From Sphingomonas sp. Leaf17 (GTDB lineage Bacteria > Pseudomonadota > Alphaproteobacteria > Sphingomonadales > Sphingomonadaceae): DNA of 64,000 bases. Below, piece after piece: positions 47,123-57,100 of the stretch (position 1 is the stretch's first letter; each line of letters opens with the position of its first letter). A program made the position numbers and the translations under genes. The notes beneath the pieces are model-generated. The model was not told where the DNA came from, made no database searches, and saw only the letters and a list, made by a program, of their open reading frames with translations. The stretch spans positions 62,001 to 126,000 of the forward strand of contig NZ_LMKL01000008.1 of NCBI RefSeq assembly GCF_001421505.1, written 5' to 3'.

Positions 47123-47887
47123 ATGATCGACACGACCATGGCCGAAAACGAGAGCGACGCCGACGCGCCCGGCAACACCGCCGACATCGTGCTCCGCCGC
47201 TCCGAAACCGGGCGCAACCTGACACAGGGCATGCTCGAATCGCTGGGCCGGGCGATCGTCATCGGCCGGTACGACACGCATCCCTTCCCGACGGAGGCGG
47301 ACCTGGCCCTCACCTATGGCGTCAGCCGGTCGGTGACGCGCGAAGCGGTGAAGATGCTGACCGCCAAGGGGCTGGTCAGCGCCCGGCCGCGTCAGGGCAC
47401 CATCGTCCGGCCGGCGCGCGACTGGAACCTGATCGACCCCGACGTGCTGCGCTGGCTGCTCGAACGCAAGTTCTCGGTCGATCTCCTGCGCCATTTCAAC
47501 GAACTGCGCGTCGCGATCGAGCCGGAGGCGGCGGCGCTCGCCGCGCGCTATCACGACCCCGCCGATCTGGTCGGCATCGACGCCGGCCTCGCGGCGATGC
47601 GCGCGGCCGACCGGGGCGACGACGACGTGCTCGACGCCGACATCGCCTTCCACGTCGCGATCCTGCTCGCCTCGCGCAACCCGTTCTACGCGCAGTTGCG
47701 CAGCGTGGTCGAAACGGCGCTGCGCACCTCGATCCTGTTCACCAACCGGATCGAGGGACGCTCGGCCAATGTCGACGCCCACGCCGCCGTCGCCGACGCC
47801 ATCCGCGACGGCAACCCCGTCGCCGCCCATGCCGCGATGCGCCGCATCATCGGCGACGTCCTGACGCTGATGCCACCGGGCACCTGA
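47123..47887 (+). CDS. GntR/FadR-type transcriptional regulator
   Basis: DNA-binding regulator of 254 residues, DgoR-like by position. The N-terminal winged helix (about residues 33-95) has FPTEADLALTYGVSRSVTRE and GLVSARPRQGTIVRPAR; the C-terminal FCD effector domain (about 110-245) has ADIAFHVAILLASRNPFY. It faces the symporter-dgoK-dgoA operon, and so most likely represses it until galactonate or a related acid is present. The ATG at 47123 lacks a clear ribosome-binding site; an ATG at 47138 is an alternative. Confidence 0.9.
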   Translation: MIDTTMAENESDADAPGNTADIVLRRSETGRNLTQGMLESLGRAIVIGRYDTHPFPTEADLALTYGVSRSVTREAVKMLTAKGLVSARPRQGTIVRPARDWNLIDPDVLRWLLERKFSVDLLRHFNELRVAIEPEAAALAARYHDPADLVGIDAGLAAMRAADRGDDDVLDADIAFHVAILLASRNPFYAQLRSVVETALRTSILFTNRIEGRSANVDAHAAVADAIRDGNPVAAHAAMRRIIGDVLTLMPPGT

Positions 47888-47947
47888 CACGCCCGCACGA
47901 TCGACGTTGACGACCCCGCCCGGAACGTGGCAGTGGGCATGCCGAAC

Positions 47948-48021
47948 GCGGGTGTAGCTCAATGGTAGAGCAGAAGCTTCCCAAGCTTACGACGAGGGTT
48001 CGATTCCCTTCACCCGCTCCA
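47948..48021 (+). tRNA. tRNA-Gly (CCC)
   Basis: Cloverleaf of 74 bases with CCA encoded. The acceptor stem is GCGGGTG/CACCCGC, the D arm GCTC...GAGC, the anticodon stem AAGC/GCTT with loop TTCCCAA (anticodon CCC), the T arm GAGGG-TTCGATT-CCCTT, discriminator T. The outermost anticodon-stem position is a G-A mismatch, which I have also seen in related alphaproteobacterial glycine tRNAs. The 266 bases after it hold no gene I can support. Confidence 0.95.
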
Positions 48022-48287
48022 CATTTGCGCTGAACCCACACAAATCCGCCATTCCGGCGTCCGGTCAAACCTTGCGCACCAAGCTGGCCAAACGACAGTA
48101 TCATCCGCCCGCATAAGGTCCGCGCCGGCGATCGGACGGTACGTGGATGTGGCGTCGATGTCCTATCTGTGGCGATGCGGCGCGGGCTGGCATTACCGTC
48201 GCGGGTCGTTCCTGCGCGGATTGGCAAATTCTTCCACAACGGTCCGTCTGGCTACCGCAGATCCGGGCCGAGGCCGGGACCAACCAC

Positions 48288-49820
48288 CTAATCGCGTGCG
48301 CGGTCGAGGATCGCGATGGCGTCCGCGAGGAACGGGCGGTAGCGCGCCGCGCGCGCGCGGTGCCCGCCGTGGATCGGCACGCGCACCTGTGCCGCGCTGG
48401 CCGATCCCGCCGGAGTGGGGTTACGGTCGATCGCGGTTACCCCGTCACGCCACGGCAGTCCGCAGAAGTCGAGCAGCGCGCGTGCCGTCGCTTCCGGATG
48501 ATCGACGATCGCGTCCAGATCGACGGCATGGATCGACGCGGGATGGCGCGCGATCGACCGCGCGCGCATCCGCTCCGCCGCCGCCACGAAACGCGCGGTA
48601 TCGGCCAGCGTCAGCGTATAGTCGTAGCTGCCCGACTGATATTCGAACATCTGCCGGTAATTGCCCGCTACCGTGTCGATCGGGTCGCGGTGGACCCACA
48701 GGATGCGCGCGGCGGGCAGCGCGGCGAGGATGGCATCGACCAGCAGGAAATTGAGCGGCAGCTTGTCGACATGGCGCACCGCAGCGGGGGCCAGCGCGGC
48801 GGCCTGCCGCAGATATTCCGTACCGATCGCCGCCATCGGCAATCGTGCCCAGTGATGTTCCAGCGCGGCGGCGTCGACCAGTTGCGACGCGCCGCTGCCC
48901 GTCACGCGGCGCAGCAGCGCGGGCATCGCCTGGCTCTCGCCCATGCCGAACACGCCCGCGCAGTTCGACAGGATGCGTTCGACCACCGTGGTCCCCGATC
49001 GCGGCATGCCGACGATGAAGATCGCCCGGTCGCCCCCCGCCCCGCGCTGCGTCGGCGCGGGCAGACGGGCAAGGGCGTCGAACATCGCCCGATCGTCGTG
49101 CAGCGGGCGTGGCAGCCGCGCCAGCAACCGGTCCTTGCCCCGGTGCAGTGCGGCGAACGCCCCGGCAAGATCGCCCAGCCCCTCGCGCTCGCGTGCCAGC
49201 GCGTGGTGCAGCACCAAATGTTCGGCGGGGGACGGCGACCGGGCGATCGCGGCCTCGATCGGCGCGACAAGGTTGTCGTGCGGCGCGGCGGGGCTGATCT
49301 CGCTCAGCATCGCCAGCGCGCGGGTGGATTGCGGATCAATGCGCAACGCGGCGCGGCACGCCGCCCGTGCATCGTCGATCGCGCCGCACAACGTCAGCAC
49401 CGCCGCCAGATTGGCCAGCAGCCGGGGATCATCGGGCCGCGCGGCGCTGGCCCGGCGCAGCATCGCGGCGCTGGCGGCATAGTCGTTCAGGCCGTGATAG
49501 ACGACGCCGATCAGGTCGAGCGCCTCGGCATCGTCGCCCGGCAGCGCGCCGGCGTGCCGCGCCGCGTCACGCGCCAGATCGACGTTTCCCGCGCGCAACG
49601 CGGCATAGGCGTGCTGTGCCGCGCAGCGCAGGTCGCCGGGGGCCAGCGCCGCCGCGCGCTGCGCCAGCGCCAGCGCATCGGCAAATCCATGCCGTTCGTC
49701 GGCGATGCGCGACAGGATCAGCAAGGCATCGGCCGAAGGGGCATGGCGCAGCATCGCGGTGGCATGATGCAGCGCTCCGTCCATATCGCCCGCGATCCAG
49801 CAGCGTTCGGCCTCGGTCAT
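48288..49820 (-). CDS. TPR-sulfotransferase protein
   Basis: Two-domain cytoplasmic protein of 510 residues (start at the ATG ending 49820, which overlaps the upstream stop by four bases). The N-terminal half (about 1-240) is made of TPR-like helical repeats. The C-terminal half is a sulfotransferase domain with the PAPS 5'-phosphosulfate loop GMPRSGTT at about 271-278 and the 3'-phosphate region WVHRDPIDT. The acceptor is unknown. It is the last gene of a coupled operon with halogenase-like genes; similar TPR-sulfotransferases recur beside TonB receptor/halogenase clusters. Confidence 0.85.
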   Translation of the reverse strand: MTEAERCWIAGDMDGALHHATAMLRHAPSADALLILSRIADERHGFADALALAQRAAALAPGDLRCAAQHAYAALRAGNVDLARDAARHAGALPGDDAEALDLIGVVYHGLNDYAASAAMLRRASAARPDDPRLLANLAAVLTLCGAIDDARAACRAALRIDPQSTRALAMLSEISPAAPHDNLVAPIEAAIARSPSPAEHLVLHHALAREREGLGDLAGAFAALHRGKDRLLARLPRPLHDDRAMFDALARLPAPTQRGAGGDRAIFIVGMPRSGTTVVERILSNCAGVFGMGESQAMPALLRRVTGSGASQLVDAAALEHHWARLPMAAIGTEYLRQAAALAPAAVRHVDKLPLNFLLVDAILAALPAARILWVHRDPIDTVAGNYRQMFEYQSGSYDYTLTLADTARFVAAAERMRARSIARHPASIHAVDLDAIVDHPEATARALLDFCGLPWRDGVTAIDRNPTPAGSASAAQVRVPIHGGHRARAARYRPFLADAIAILDRARD

Positions 49821-50701
49821 GCGCCGCATGTCCGCCAGTGGCGGGCGGGCGGCACGATGCCGCAGGCGAGCAGCAGCGAATGCCACGCCGCGCCGGGCAG
49901 CGGATCGTCCTCGGCATGGGTCAGCCGCCCGTTCGCGGCGAACAGCGCGATCCGCCGCGTCAGACGTGCCGATCCGGCGGGCGGTGCTTCCCCGGCCGCC
50001 CGCGCGCGCAACACGGCAGCATCGTCATACCAGCCTCGCAGCGAGGTCAGTCGCCGGACATATTCCCCGGCCAGTGCGGGCGCGGGCCAGGCCGACGGGA
50101 ATAACTGAAGCAACTGGCTTACACCCTTTTGCGCCAGCGCCGCTGCATCGAGCGTGTCGTCCGCCCCGCCGATGCGCACGCGCCGCCCGTCCCATGCCGC
50201 CGCGCCGGCGCCCGCCGTATCGACGATCAGGTCGGCGGCGGCAATCTCGTCCCCCGAAGACCGCGCTTCCACCGCGCCCATCGCCAGCGCATGGCCGCGC
50301 AACACCCCGGCCAGCACGGCGCGCGAACAGCGCAGGCCGGGCTGGCCGTCGCGCCGCCACGCCGCTTCCAGCGCGGCGGCATGATCGGCGGCCAGCGTCG
50401 GCCCAGCTCCCGGCGGGGTCGCAAAGGCACCGCCCGGCGCGCCGCCGGCCGGGACAAAGGCGATCGTGCTGCCATCCGGCCCCGCCACCCGGTTTCCCCA
50501 GTACGGCGTCCCCGGCGGATCGGCGATGCCGAGCAGCCCCAGAAAGCGCACGAAGCCCGCATCGGTCACGATGCCGCCGGTTTCCGGCCGGTCGTGCGCG
50601 ATCACGCTCACCCGCCGCGTCGACTGGAACGCGCGCAGGATCGCGGCGGCGGCCAGCCATCCGCCCACCCCGTCGCCGACGATCGCGATCCGCCCGATCA
50701 T
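49817..50701 (-). CDS. Short halogenase-like flavoprotein, catalytic motifs missing
   Basis: A 294-residue relative of tryptophan halogenases. It starts MIGRIAIVGDGVGGWLAAAA, keeping the FAD-binding GxGxxG-W pattern. It lacks the GEAT segment, the catalytic lysine region (KxGIxF) and the WxWxIP motif that the full-length neighbour has. The C-terminus (LLQLFPSAWPAPALAGEYVRRL) resembles the end of the family. Four-base ATGA overlaps join it to the genes on both sides. It may be a non-catalytic partner or a flavin-dependent enzyme with different chemistry. Confidence 0.72.
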   Translation of the reverse strand: MIGRIAIVGDGVGGWLAAAAILRAFQSTRRVSVIAHDRPETGGIVTDAGFVRFLGLLGIADPPGTPYWGNRVAGPDGSTIAFVPAGGAPGGAFATPPGAGPTLAADHAAALEAAWRRDGQPGLRCSRAVLAGVLRGHALAMGAVEARSSGDEIAAADLIVDTAGAGAAAWDGRRVRIGGADDTLDAAALAQKGVSQLLQLFPSAWPAPALAGEYVRRLTSLRGWYDDAAVLRARAAGEAPPAGSARLTRRIALFAANGRLTHAEDDPLPGAAWHSLLLACGIVPPARHWRTCGA

Positions 50702-52215
50702 CGCGCCGCGCCCACGATCGCCGCCACCGTCTCGGCATGGCCGGCATAGCGCGCCACCCAGTCCCGCGTCGCCGCGCGCGCCGCCGCGATCGCCGACCGC
50801 GCCCAGTCTTCGGGCACTGCGTCGAGCCGCGGGTCGTGGCCGCGCGGCACGATTCCCTGTCCGATCAGCACCGCGCGCCAGCTCACCTCGTTGAAGAAAC
50901 GCTGATGCTGCCACAGGACGCCGTGGTTCTCGAACAGCGCCAGTCGCGCGGACAGGCTGTCGGGAGGCGGCATCCCCCGGCGCGCGCGCCAGAAGGCGCT
51001 GTCATCGCGCGTCGTCGCCGAATAATGCAGCACGAGGAAGTCGCGGATCTGCGCAAACTCGTCCAGCATCACCCGGTTATATTCGTCGCGCAGCGGCCCA
51101 GCCCCCTGCCGGCCGGGAAACAGGTCGAGCAGCAGCAGCGCGCCCTTTTGCGCCAGATAGATGCTGGTCGATTCCAGCGGTTCGAGAAACCCGGCCGCCA
51201 GCCCCAGCGCCACGACATTGCCGTCCCACACCCGGTCACGATGCCCGGTGCGGAACGGGATAACGCGCGGATCGGCGAGCGGCGGCCCGTCCATCGCAGC
51301 GAGCAGCGCGTCCGCCGCCGCGGTGTCGTCGAGAAACGCCGAGCAATAGACATGGCCGTTGCCGGTGCGATGCTGAAGCGGGATGCGCCAGCGCCAGCCC
51401 GCCACATCGGCGGTCGATCGGGTAAACGGGACCAGCTCGCCCAGCCGCGCGCACGGTGCTGCGACTGCGCGGTCGCACGGCAGCCAGTGGCTCCAGTCCA
51501 CGAAGCGATTGTCCGGCGCATCGCCGATCAGCAGGCCACGAAACCCCGAACAGTCGAGGAACAGGTCGCCCGCGATCGCCCGCCCGTCGTCGCACAGCAC
51601 CGCCTCGACCATGCCGTCCGCCGGTGCGCGGCGGATGCCCGCGACCCGCCCCGTCACCCGCACCACGCCGCGTGCGACGGCATGGTCGCGCAGCAACGGG
51701 GCATAGCGCCCGGCATCGAAGTGATAGGCATAGTCGGCCCGCTCGACCATCGCCGGATCGGGCGGCGACGCATCGACCACCCGCCCCGTCGCCGCCGCGA
51801 CCGCACCGGGCGACAGCGCCGCCAGATCGTCCGCCGTCATCTGTCCGCGCACCAGATGATGGTGCGGATCGACCCCGCCGATCCGCCGCACCGTCTCGCC
51901 GAAGGGATGGAAATAGCGCGCGCCGCGCCGGTGCCAGTCGTCGAACCGGATGCCCAGCTTGATCGTCGCGCCGGTGTTCGCGACGAATCGCGCCTCGTCC
52001 AGCCCGATCGCGGCGTTGAACCCGCGAATGTGCGGGATCGTCGCCTCGCCCACCCCGATCGTCGGAATGTCGGGCGTCTCGACCAGCGTGACGTGCAGAT
52101 GCCCCATCCCCGGCGCGGTGGCGAGCGCGGCGGCGGCGGACCATCCCGTGGTACCACCCCCGACGATCACGACCCGGCGCACCGCATCGGGCAATGGCGA
52201 CGCCGCCTCAGCCAT
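50698..52215 (-). CDS. Flavin-dependent tryptophan halogenase family protein
   Basis: FADH2-dependent halogenase family member of 505 residues (start at 52215, GGGG ribosome-binding site). It has the FAD motif VVIVGGGTTGWSAAAALA, IGVGEATIPHIRGF, a lysine in TIKLGIRFDDW (Lys86) matching the catalytic lysine, and WRWRIP at residues 274-279, which separates halogenases from monooxygenases. True substrates in TonB-receptor clusters of this sort are not known, and free tryptophan seems unlikely. It overlaps the beta-helix gene by eight bases and the short homologue by four. Confidence 0.85.
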   Translation of the reverse strand: MAEAASPLPDAVRRVVIVGGGTTGWSAAAALATAPGMGHLHVTLVETPDIPTIGVGEATIPHIRGFNAAIGLDEARFVANTGATIKLGIRFDDWHRRGARYFHPFGETVRRIGGVDPHHHLVRGQMTADDLAALSPGAVAAATGRVVDASPPDPAMVERADYAYHFDAGRYAPLLRDHAVARGVVRVTGRVAGIRRAPADGMVEAVLCDDGRAIAGDLFLDCSGFRGLLIGDAPDNRFVDWSHWLPCDRAVAAPCARLGELVPFTRSTADVAGWRWRIPLQHRTGNGHVYCSAFLDDTAAADALLAAMDGPPLADPRVIPFRTGHRDRVWDGNVVALGLAAGFLEPLESTSIYLAQKGALLLLDLFPGRQGAGPLRDEYNRVMLDEFAQIRDFLVLHYSATTRDDSAFWRARRGMPPPDSLSARLALFENHGVLWQHQRFFNEVSWRAVLIGQGIVPRGHDPRLDAVPEDWARSAIAAARAATRDWVARYAGHAETVAAIVGAAR

Positions 52216-53779
52216 TGCGCCCCGGCGTGGCGGCAAGGGCGAACGGGACGGGCACGGCCAGCACCGGCTCTGCCCCGAACTGATCGCGCATCAACGCCAG
52301 CAGCCACGCCCGGTGGCGCGCCATGAACGCATCGAGCGCGGTGGCATCGGTCGCGCGCAGCGCCGGCGGCGTCCAGTCGCGCGGCGGCAGCGGCAGCGGC
52401 GCGAGGCGGCCCGGCGCACCCGCCACCCCGACATGCGTGCCGATCAACCGGTTGCCGCTCAGCGTGATGTCGCGCGCCGGTCCCCATCCGGGGGCAAGGA
52501 CATAGGTGCCGCGATCGATATCGCGCTCCACCTGATGCCCGTACAGCGCGCGCCCACGCGACACGAACAGGTTGTCGACGAACGCCGCGCGCGACGACCA
52601 TCCGTCCCAGTCGGTGGCCAGCACCAGTTGCACCTCGGCCCCCGCCGGGGTGTAGACCGCGTTGCGCTCCACCAGCACGTCGTCCGCACCCGACAGGGCG
52701 AAGGTCCGCGTCCGGTCGTCGTGGCTGATATTATGGCGGACGATCGTACCGCTGTTGCCGATATTCTCCTGCGGATCGCGCCGCACCGGCGTGCACAGCA
52801 GCATGAAGCCGCCCTCGTTCCCGTGGCTGTAATTGTACAGGAATGTCGTGCCGCGCGAATTATAGTCGCTGTCATACCCCTGGCCGTCGCGGGTGCCGTG
52901 CGTATCGGCGACGTCGTTGAGCTGGATCAGCGTGTTGTCGGTGCTCCACTGCCACAACCCGGCATTATACCCCGGCGCGCGGCGCGCCGCCGATCGCACG
53001 ACATTGTGCTCGACCAGCGCGCCGTCGGTCGCCCATGGCGTGATCCCGTCGCCGCTCATGTCCTCCAGGTAATTGTCGCGGATCACCACGGCGATGCTGG
53101 GGAACCAGCGCGCACGGTTCAACTGGTCGCTCGACGCGACGATGCCGGACCGGTCGACATGGCGGATCAGGTTGCGTTCGATCACCAGCCCCGCGAACCG
53201 GCTCGGCACCCGCGCGCCGACGGTTTCGAACACGATGCCGCCGGTGTCCTTGTGATCGTTCGATCCGTTGACGTCGTGGATGAACATCCGGTCGACGCGG
53301 ATGTCGCGCAGCGTGCCGATGTCATGCGCCAGGATCGACACCCCGCGCCGCTTCGCGCCGCCCCCGCTTGCGCCTTGGTTGGTCAGCTCCAGCCCCGACA
53401 CCCGCACATGGCCGGCATTGACGATCGTCACCGCCGCGTCGGCAACCCCGCCTGCATCAATCCGTGGACGCGCGCCGCGGCCATAGGGGCGATAGACGAT
53501 CGGGTGCTGCGCGGTGCCCGACCGGGTAACGCGCAACGGTTCGGTCCAGCGCGATCCGGCGCGCAGCAGCACGACCGTCCCCGGCGCGAGCGGGCGTGAT
53601 CCGAGCGCGCGCAGCGTGCGCAGCGCGGTCGCGGGCGTGGCACCGTCGCGGCGATCGTCGCCACGCCGCGAATCGACATGCAGCACCGGCCCGGCCAGCG
53701 CCGGCAGCGGCGCGGCCAGCGCGAACAGCACGGGCAACAGCCATCCGATACGGGCAAGGCCGGTGTCCCACAGTCGCAT
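52208..53779 (-). CDS. Secreted right-handed beta-helix protein
   Basis: Exported parallel beta-helix protein of 523 residues, with a GGGGAGGG ribosome-binding site and a signal peptide (MRLWDTGLARIGWLLPVLFA). After it comes the typical entry segment VDSRRGDDRRDGATPATALR. Repeated rungs follow, such as VRVSGLELTNQG, LVIERNLIRHVDRSGI, VVIRDNYLEDMSGDGI and ALVEHNVVRSA. The fold is shared by polysaccharide lyases, GH28-like hydrolases and epimerases; I see no decisive catalytic signature. As first gene of the halogenase operon it is probably a periplasmic or surface glycan-active protein. Confidence 0.8.
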   Translation of the reverse strand: MRLWDTGLARIGWLLPVLFALAAPLPALAGPVLHVDSRRGDDRRDGATPATALRTLRALGSRPLAPGTVVLLRAGSRWTEPLRVTRSGTAQHPIVYRPYGRGARPRIDAGGVADAAVTIVNAGHVRVSGLELTNQGASGGGAKRRGVSILAHDIGTLRDIRVDRMFIHDVNGSNDHKDTGGIVFETVGARVPSRFAGLVIERNLIRHVDRSGIVASSDQLNRARWFPSIAVVIRDNYLEDMSGDGITPWATDGALVEHNVVRSAARRAPGYNAGLWQWSTDNTLIQLNDVADTHGTRDGQGYDSDYNSRGTTFLYNYSHGNEGGFMLLCTPVRRDPQENIGNSGTIVRHNISHDDRTRTFALSGADDVLVERNAVYTPAGAEVQLVLATDWDGWSSRAAFVDNLFVSRGRALYGHQVERDIDRGTYVLAPGWGPARDITLSGNRLIGTHVGVAGAPGRLAPLPLPPRDWTPPALRATDATALDAFMARHRAWLLALMRDQFGAEPVLAVPVPFALAATPGRNG

Positions 53780-54141
53780 CGCACACCCTCCCCACGTTCT
53801 TTTTGTCTTACTAATGGTTTTCACCAAGGGCGTACAGCGCCGCGCGGTGCCTTGTGTGGGCGGATAGGCACCCGGATCGGGCGACATGCCACCAGTCCCG
53901 CCGCGTCCATCGGCGATGTCCTTGTGTATAATAAATATTTTTGCGCCTCGGGCCTCCGGCGCAGCGCGTGGCTACCATCTGAAATCAAACGATTTTTGTA
54001 TACGGGATATGATTGTGCAGCGTCTTGGCCAGGCCGGCCACCGGCGACCGGGGCAATTGACGGCCGTCCGTGTTTTTATCAGACAAATGAAATGCCAAGC
54101 ACGCCCGAGCGATGCTGGCGCGAAAAACGGGGAGGATGACG
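53780..54141. other. Divergent regulatory region of halogenase operon and TonB receptor
   Basis: A 362-base gap with no gene seen. AT-rich patches at about 53920-53945 (with TATAAT at 53927-53932) and 53985-54010 suggest promoters in both directions, though no convincing -35 box was found. The operator-like site at 54076-54086 lies at the TonB-receptor side. Confidence 0.45.
54076..54086 (+). promoter_or_regulatory. Operator-like site upstream of TonB receptor
   Basis: TTATCAGACAA, inside a longer TTTTTATCAGACAAATGAAA stretch that matches the site before the GH2 gene (34413-34435) at nearly every position. It lies 55 bases before the receptor start. This links the receptor, and possibly the divergent halogenase operon, to the galactan regulon. 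Confidence 0.55.
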
Positions 54142-57100
54142 ATGCTGGAAGAGGCTTCCAAGGAGCGTAGCCGCGCGACCGGACTGCACCGCGCCAGGCT
54201 GCGCCTGCTGGGCGGGGTCATGGCCGGCATCGGCATGGCCGCCCTGCCCGGCGTCGCCGCCGCGCAAACCGCGCCCGATGCCGCTGCGCAACCGGCCGCC
54301 ATCCCGCCGCAGGCCGAAATCCTGCCAGACGACACGCCCGCCGACGACATCGTCGTGACCGGCATCCGCGGCGCGATCATCCAGGGGCTGGAGAGCAAGC
54401 GCCGGTCCGACGTGATCGTCGAATCGATCAAGTCCGAGGAAATCGGCAAGTTCCCCGACAAGAACCTCGCCGAGGCGCTTCAGCGCGTCCCCGGCCTGTC
54501 GATCGACCGCGACGGCGGCGAGGGCCGTTTCGTGTCGATCCGCGGTCTCGGGCCGGGGTTCAACACCGTGCTGCTCAACGGCCGCCGCATCGCATCGGAA
54601 AACTACAACCGCTCGTTCAGCTTCGACACCATCTCGTCCGACCTGATCGGCGGCGTGAACGTCTACAAGACGCAGCAATCCTATATCCGTGAAGGCGGCG
54701 TGGGCGGCACCGTCGATGTGCGTACCGCGCGCCCGCTCGACCGGCCCGGCACACATGGCGCGTTCCGCCTCGAAGGGCTGTATGAGGAGAACAGCGGCAA
54801 GCTGACCCCGAACGGTTCGGCGCTGTTCTCCACCACGTTTCTCGACAACCGCGTCGGCATCCTGATGTCGTTCGCGCGACAGGAACGCCGCAACCGCACC
54901 TACACCACCGGCACGGGGTCGCTGCGCACCATCGGCGCGTTCACCGCATCGGATCCGGTCGCCTACCCCGCGCTGTTCGCCTATGACAATTTCGGCGTCA
55001 GTCCGGTGTACCGACCGCAGGAGTTCAACCGCAACCGCATCGACGAGCACCGCGTCCGCACCGGATACAGCGCGGCGGTGCAGCTTCGCCCGGTCGACGG
55101 GCTGGAGGTCAATCTCGATTACCTGCGTTCGGACTTCAACACCGACACGACGGTCAACAGCGTCAGCAACTGGCTGTACGCGGTCAATCCACCCAAATCG
55201 GCGGCGGGCGCGGTCGCGGGCAACGGCGCGGGCTTCACCGGCTTTGCCGACTATATCCGTAACCAGAGCCGGACCGAGGTCGACGAAAACGGCGTCGTGG
55301 TGAAGATGGACACCAACCCCAATGCCGGGTCGCAGGCGTTCAACGTCGAGCTCAACCGGCGGCCGACGCGCACGCAGATGGCCGGCGCCAACATCGCCTA
55401 TGACATCGACGACAGCCTGCAACTGAAACTCGACGGGGCCTATTCGACCGCCAAACTGGACAATCCGGGGCTGAACCGGCGACGCAGCATGGAAATCGTC
55501 GGCGTCGGCAAATATTTCCTCGACGCCACCGGCGCGGTGCCGGCGATCACCGACATAGATCCCCGGCTCAACGCGTCCTACGACAACGCATCGCTGGTGC
55601 AGGTCCGTCAACAGTACAACACCGGCGATCTGATCGACGCCAAGAACTATGAATTCAGCGGCGAACTGAACTGGAAGATAAACCCCGACTTCAAGGTCCG
55701 GGTCGGCGCATTGCGCGAGACGGGCGAGAAATCGCTGGATCGCTATGCGACGGCCGATGCGCTGCAGCAGCAGGTATACCAGAATTCGGGCTACACGTTC
55801 CGCTCGGCGGCCGAACTCCGCTCGGTCACCAACGGCATCCTGTCGCCCGATCCGTCGCTGTTCGGCCAGGCGGCGGGGGCGAACAACGATACGTTCCTCA
55901 TCAACGTCGACGCCTATGACCGCTATATGGCCGACCCCGCGAACCTCGCGCGATTGCGACAGATCATCGCTGGCCGCGCCGATGCGACCCAGCGCCTCGC
56001 CGCGATCGACGCCTTCATCGCCAACGGATCGAGCTATGCCGCCGTGCGGACCGGCGCATCGTCGAGGGTGAAGGAGACGGTGACGTCGGCCTATTTCGAC
56101 GCCGATGGCGATTTCCGGCTGTTCGGCATGGAATCGCACATCACGGCGGGCGTGCGCTATACCCGGACCGACATCACCGCGTCAGGGTTCAGCCGGGTGC
56201 TGACCGGCTTCCGCAAGCCGATTCCCGCCCCCAATGGCCCGCCGCCCGATCCGCTGGCGCTGGAGGGGATCTTTGCGGCCGCCGACGGCCCGGGCGGGCT
56301 GACCGAACTGGCGTTGCGCAGCAAGTACGAGAACTTCCTGCCGTCGATGAACCTGAAGGTTCTCGTCACCGACGACCTCGTCTTCCGCTTCGCCGCCTCG
56401 CAGACGCTGACCCGCCCCGAACTCGACGAAGTGGCACCGCGGTTCAACTTCGGCGCGCTGAGCGAGGTCGGCAGTTTCGCCTCGACCAACAACACCGACC
56501 TGCGCCCGCTGGTGTCGACCAATCTGGACGCCTCGCTCGAATGGTATCCGGCGGCGGCCACCAGCTTCGCGGTCGACCTGTACCAGAAACAGATCGACGG
56601 GCTGATCGTCAGCGGCACCACGTCGGGACTGACGGTGCCGACCGTGCCGGCGGGGCCGTTCAACAATTTCACCATCTCGCGCCCGGTCAATGGCGGTGAC
56701 GTGCGGCTGCGCGGGGCGACCTTCTCGGTCACGCATTCCTTTGCGTTCGGGGCGGGTATCCAGGCGAATTATACCATGGTCGGCAGCAACCGGCCATTCG
56801 ACCCGGACAGCTATGACGCGACCAAGACCACGCTGCCCGGCGTCAGCGATTCGTTCAACGTCATCGGCTTCTACGAACGCGGTCCCATCGCCGCCCGCGT
56901 CGCCTACAACCGGCGCGGCGGCTTCTTGCGCAATCCAAGCTTCTGCGGCGGCATCTACTGCTCCGAACAGGAACCGGTATTCGCCAAATCATATGAACAG
57001 CTCGATGCCCGCCTCGGCTTCAACGTCCTGAAGAACGTGCAGGTCTATGCAGAAGGGATCAACCTGACCAAGTCCAGCCTCGCCCAGTCGGGACGCTACG

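Noticed and set aside
48022..48287. A small gene between tRNA-Gly and the sulfotransferase gene.
   Set aside because: Open frames here are short, overlap the tRNA or the 3' end of the next gene and lack a ribosome-binding site.
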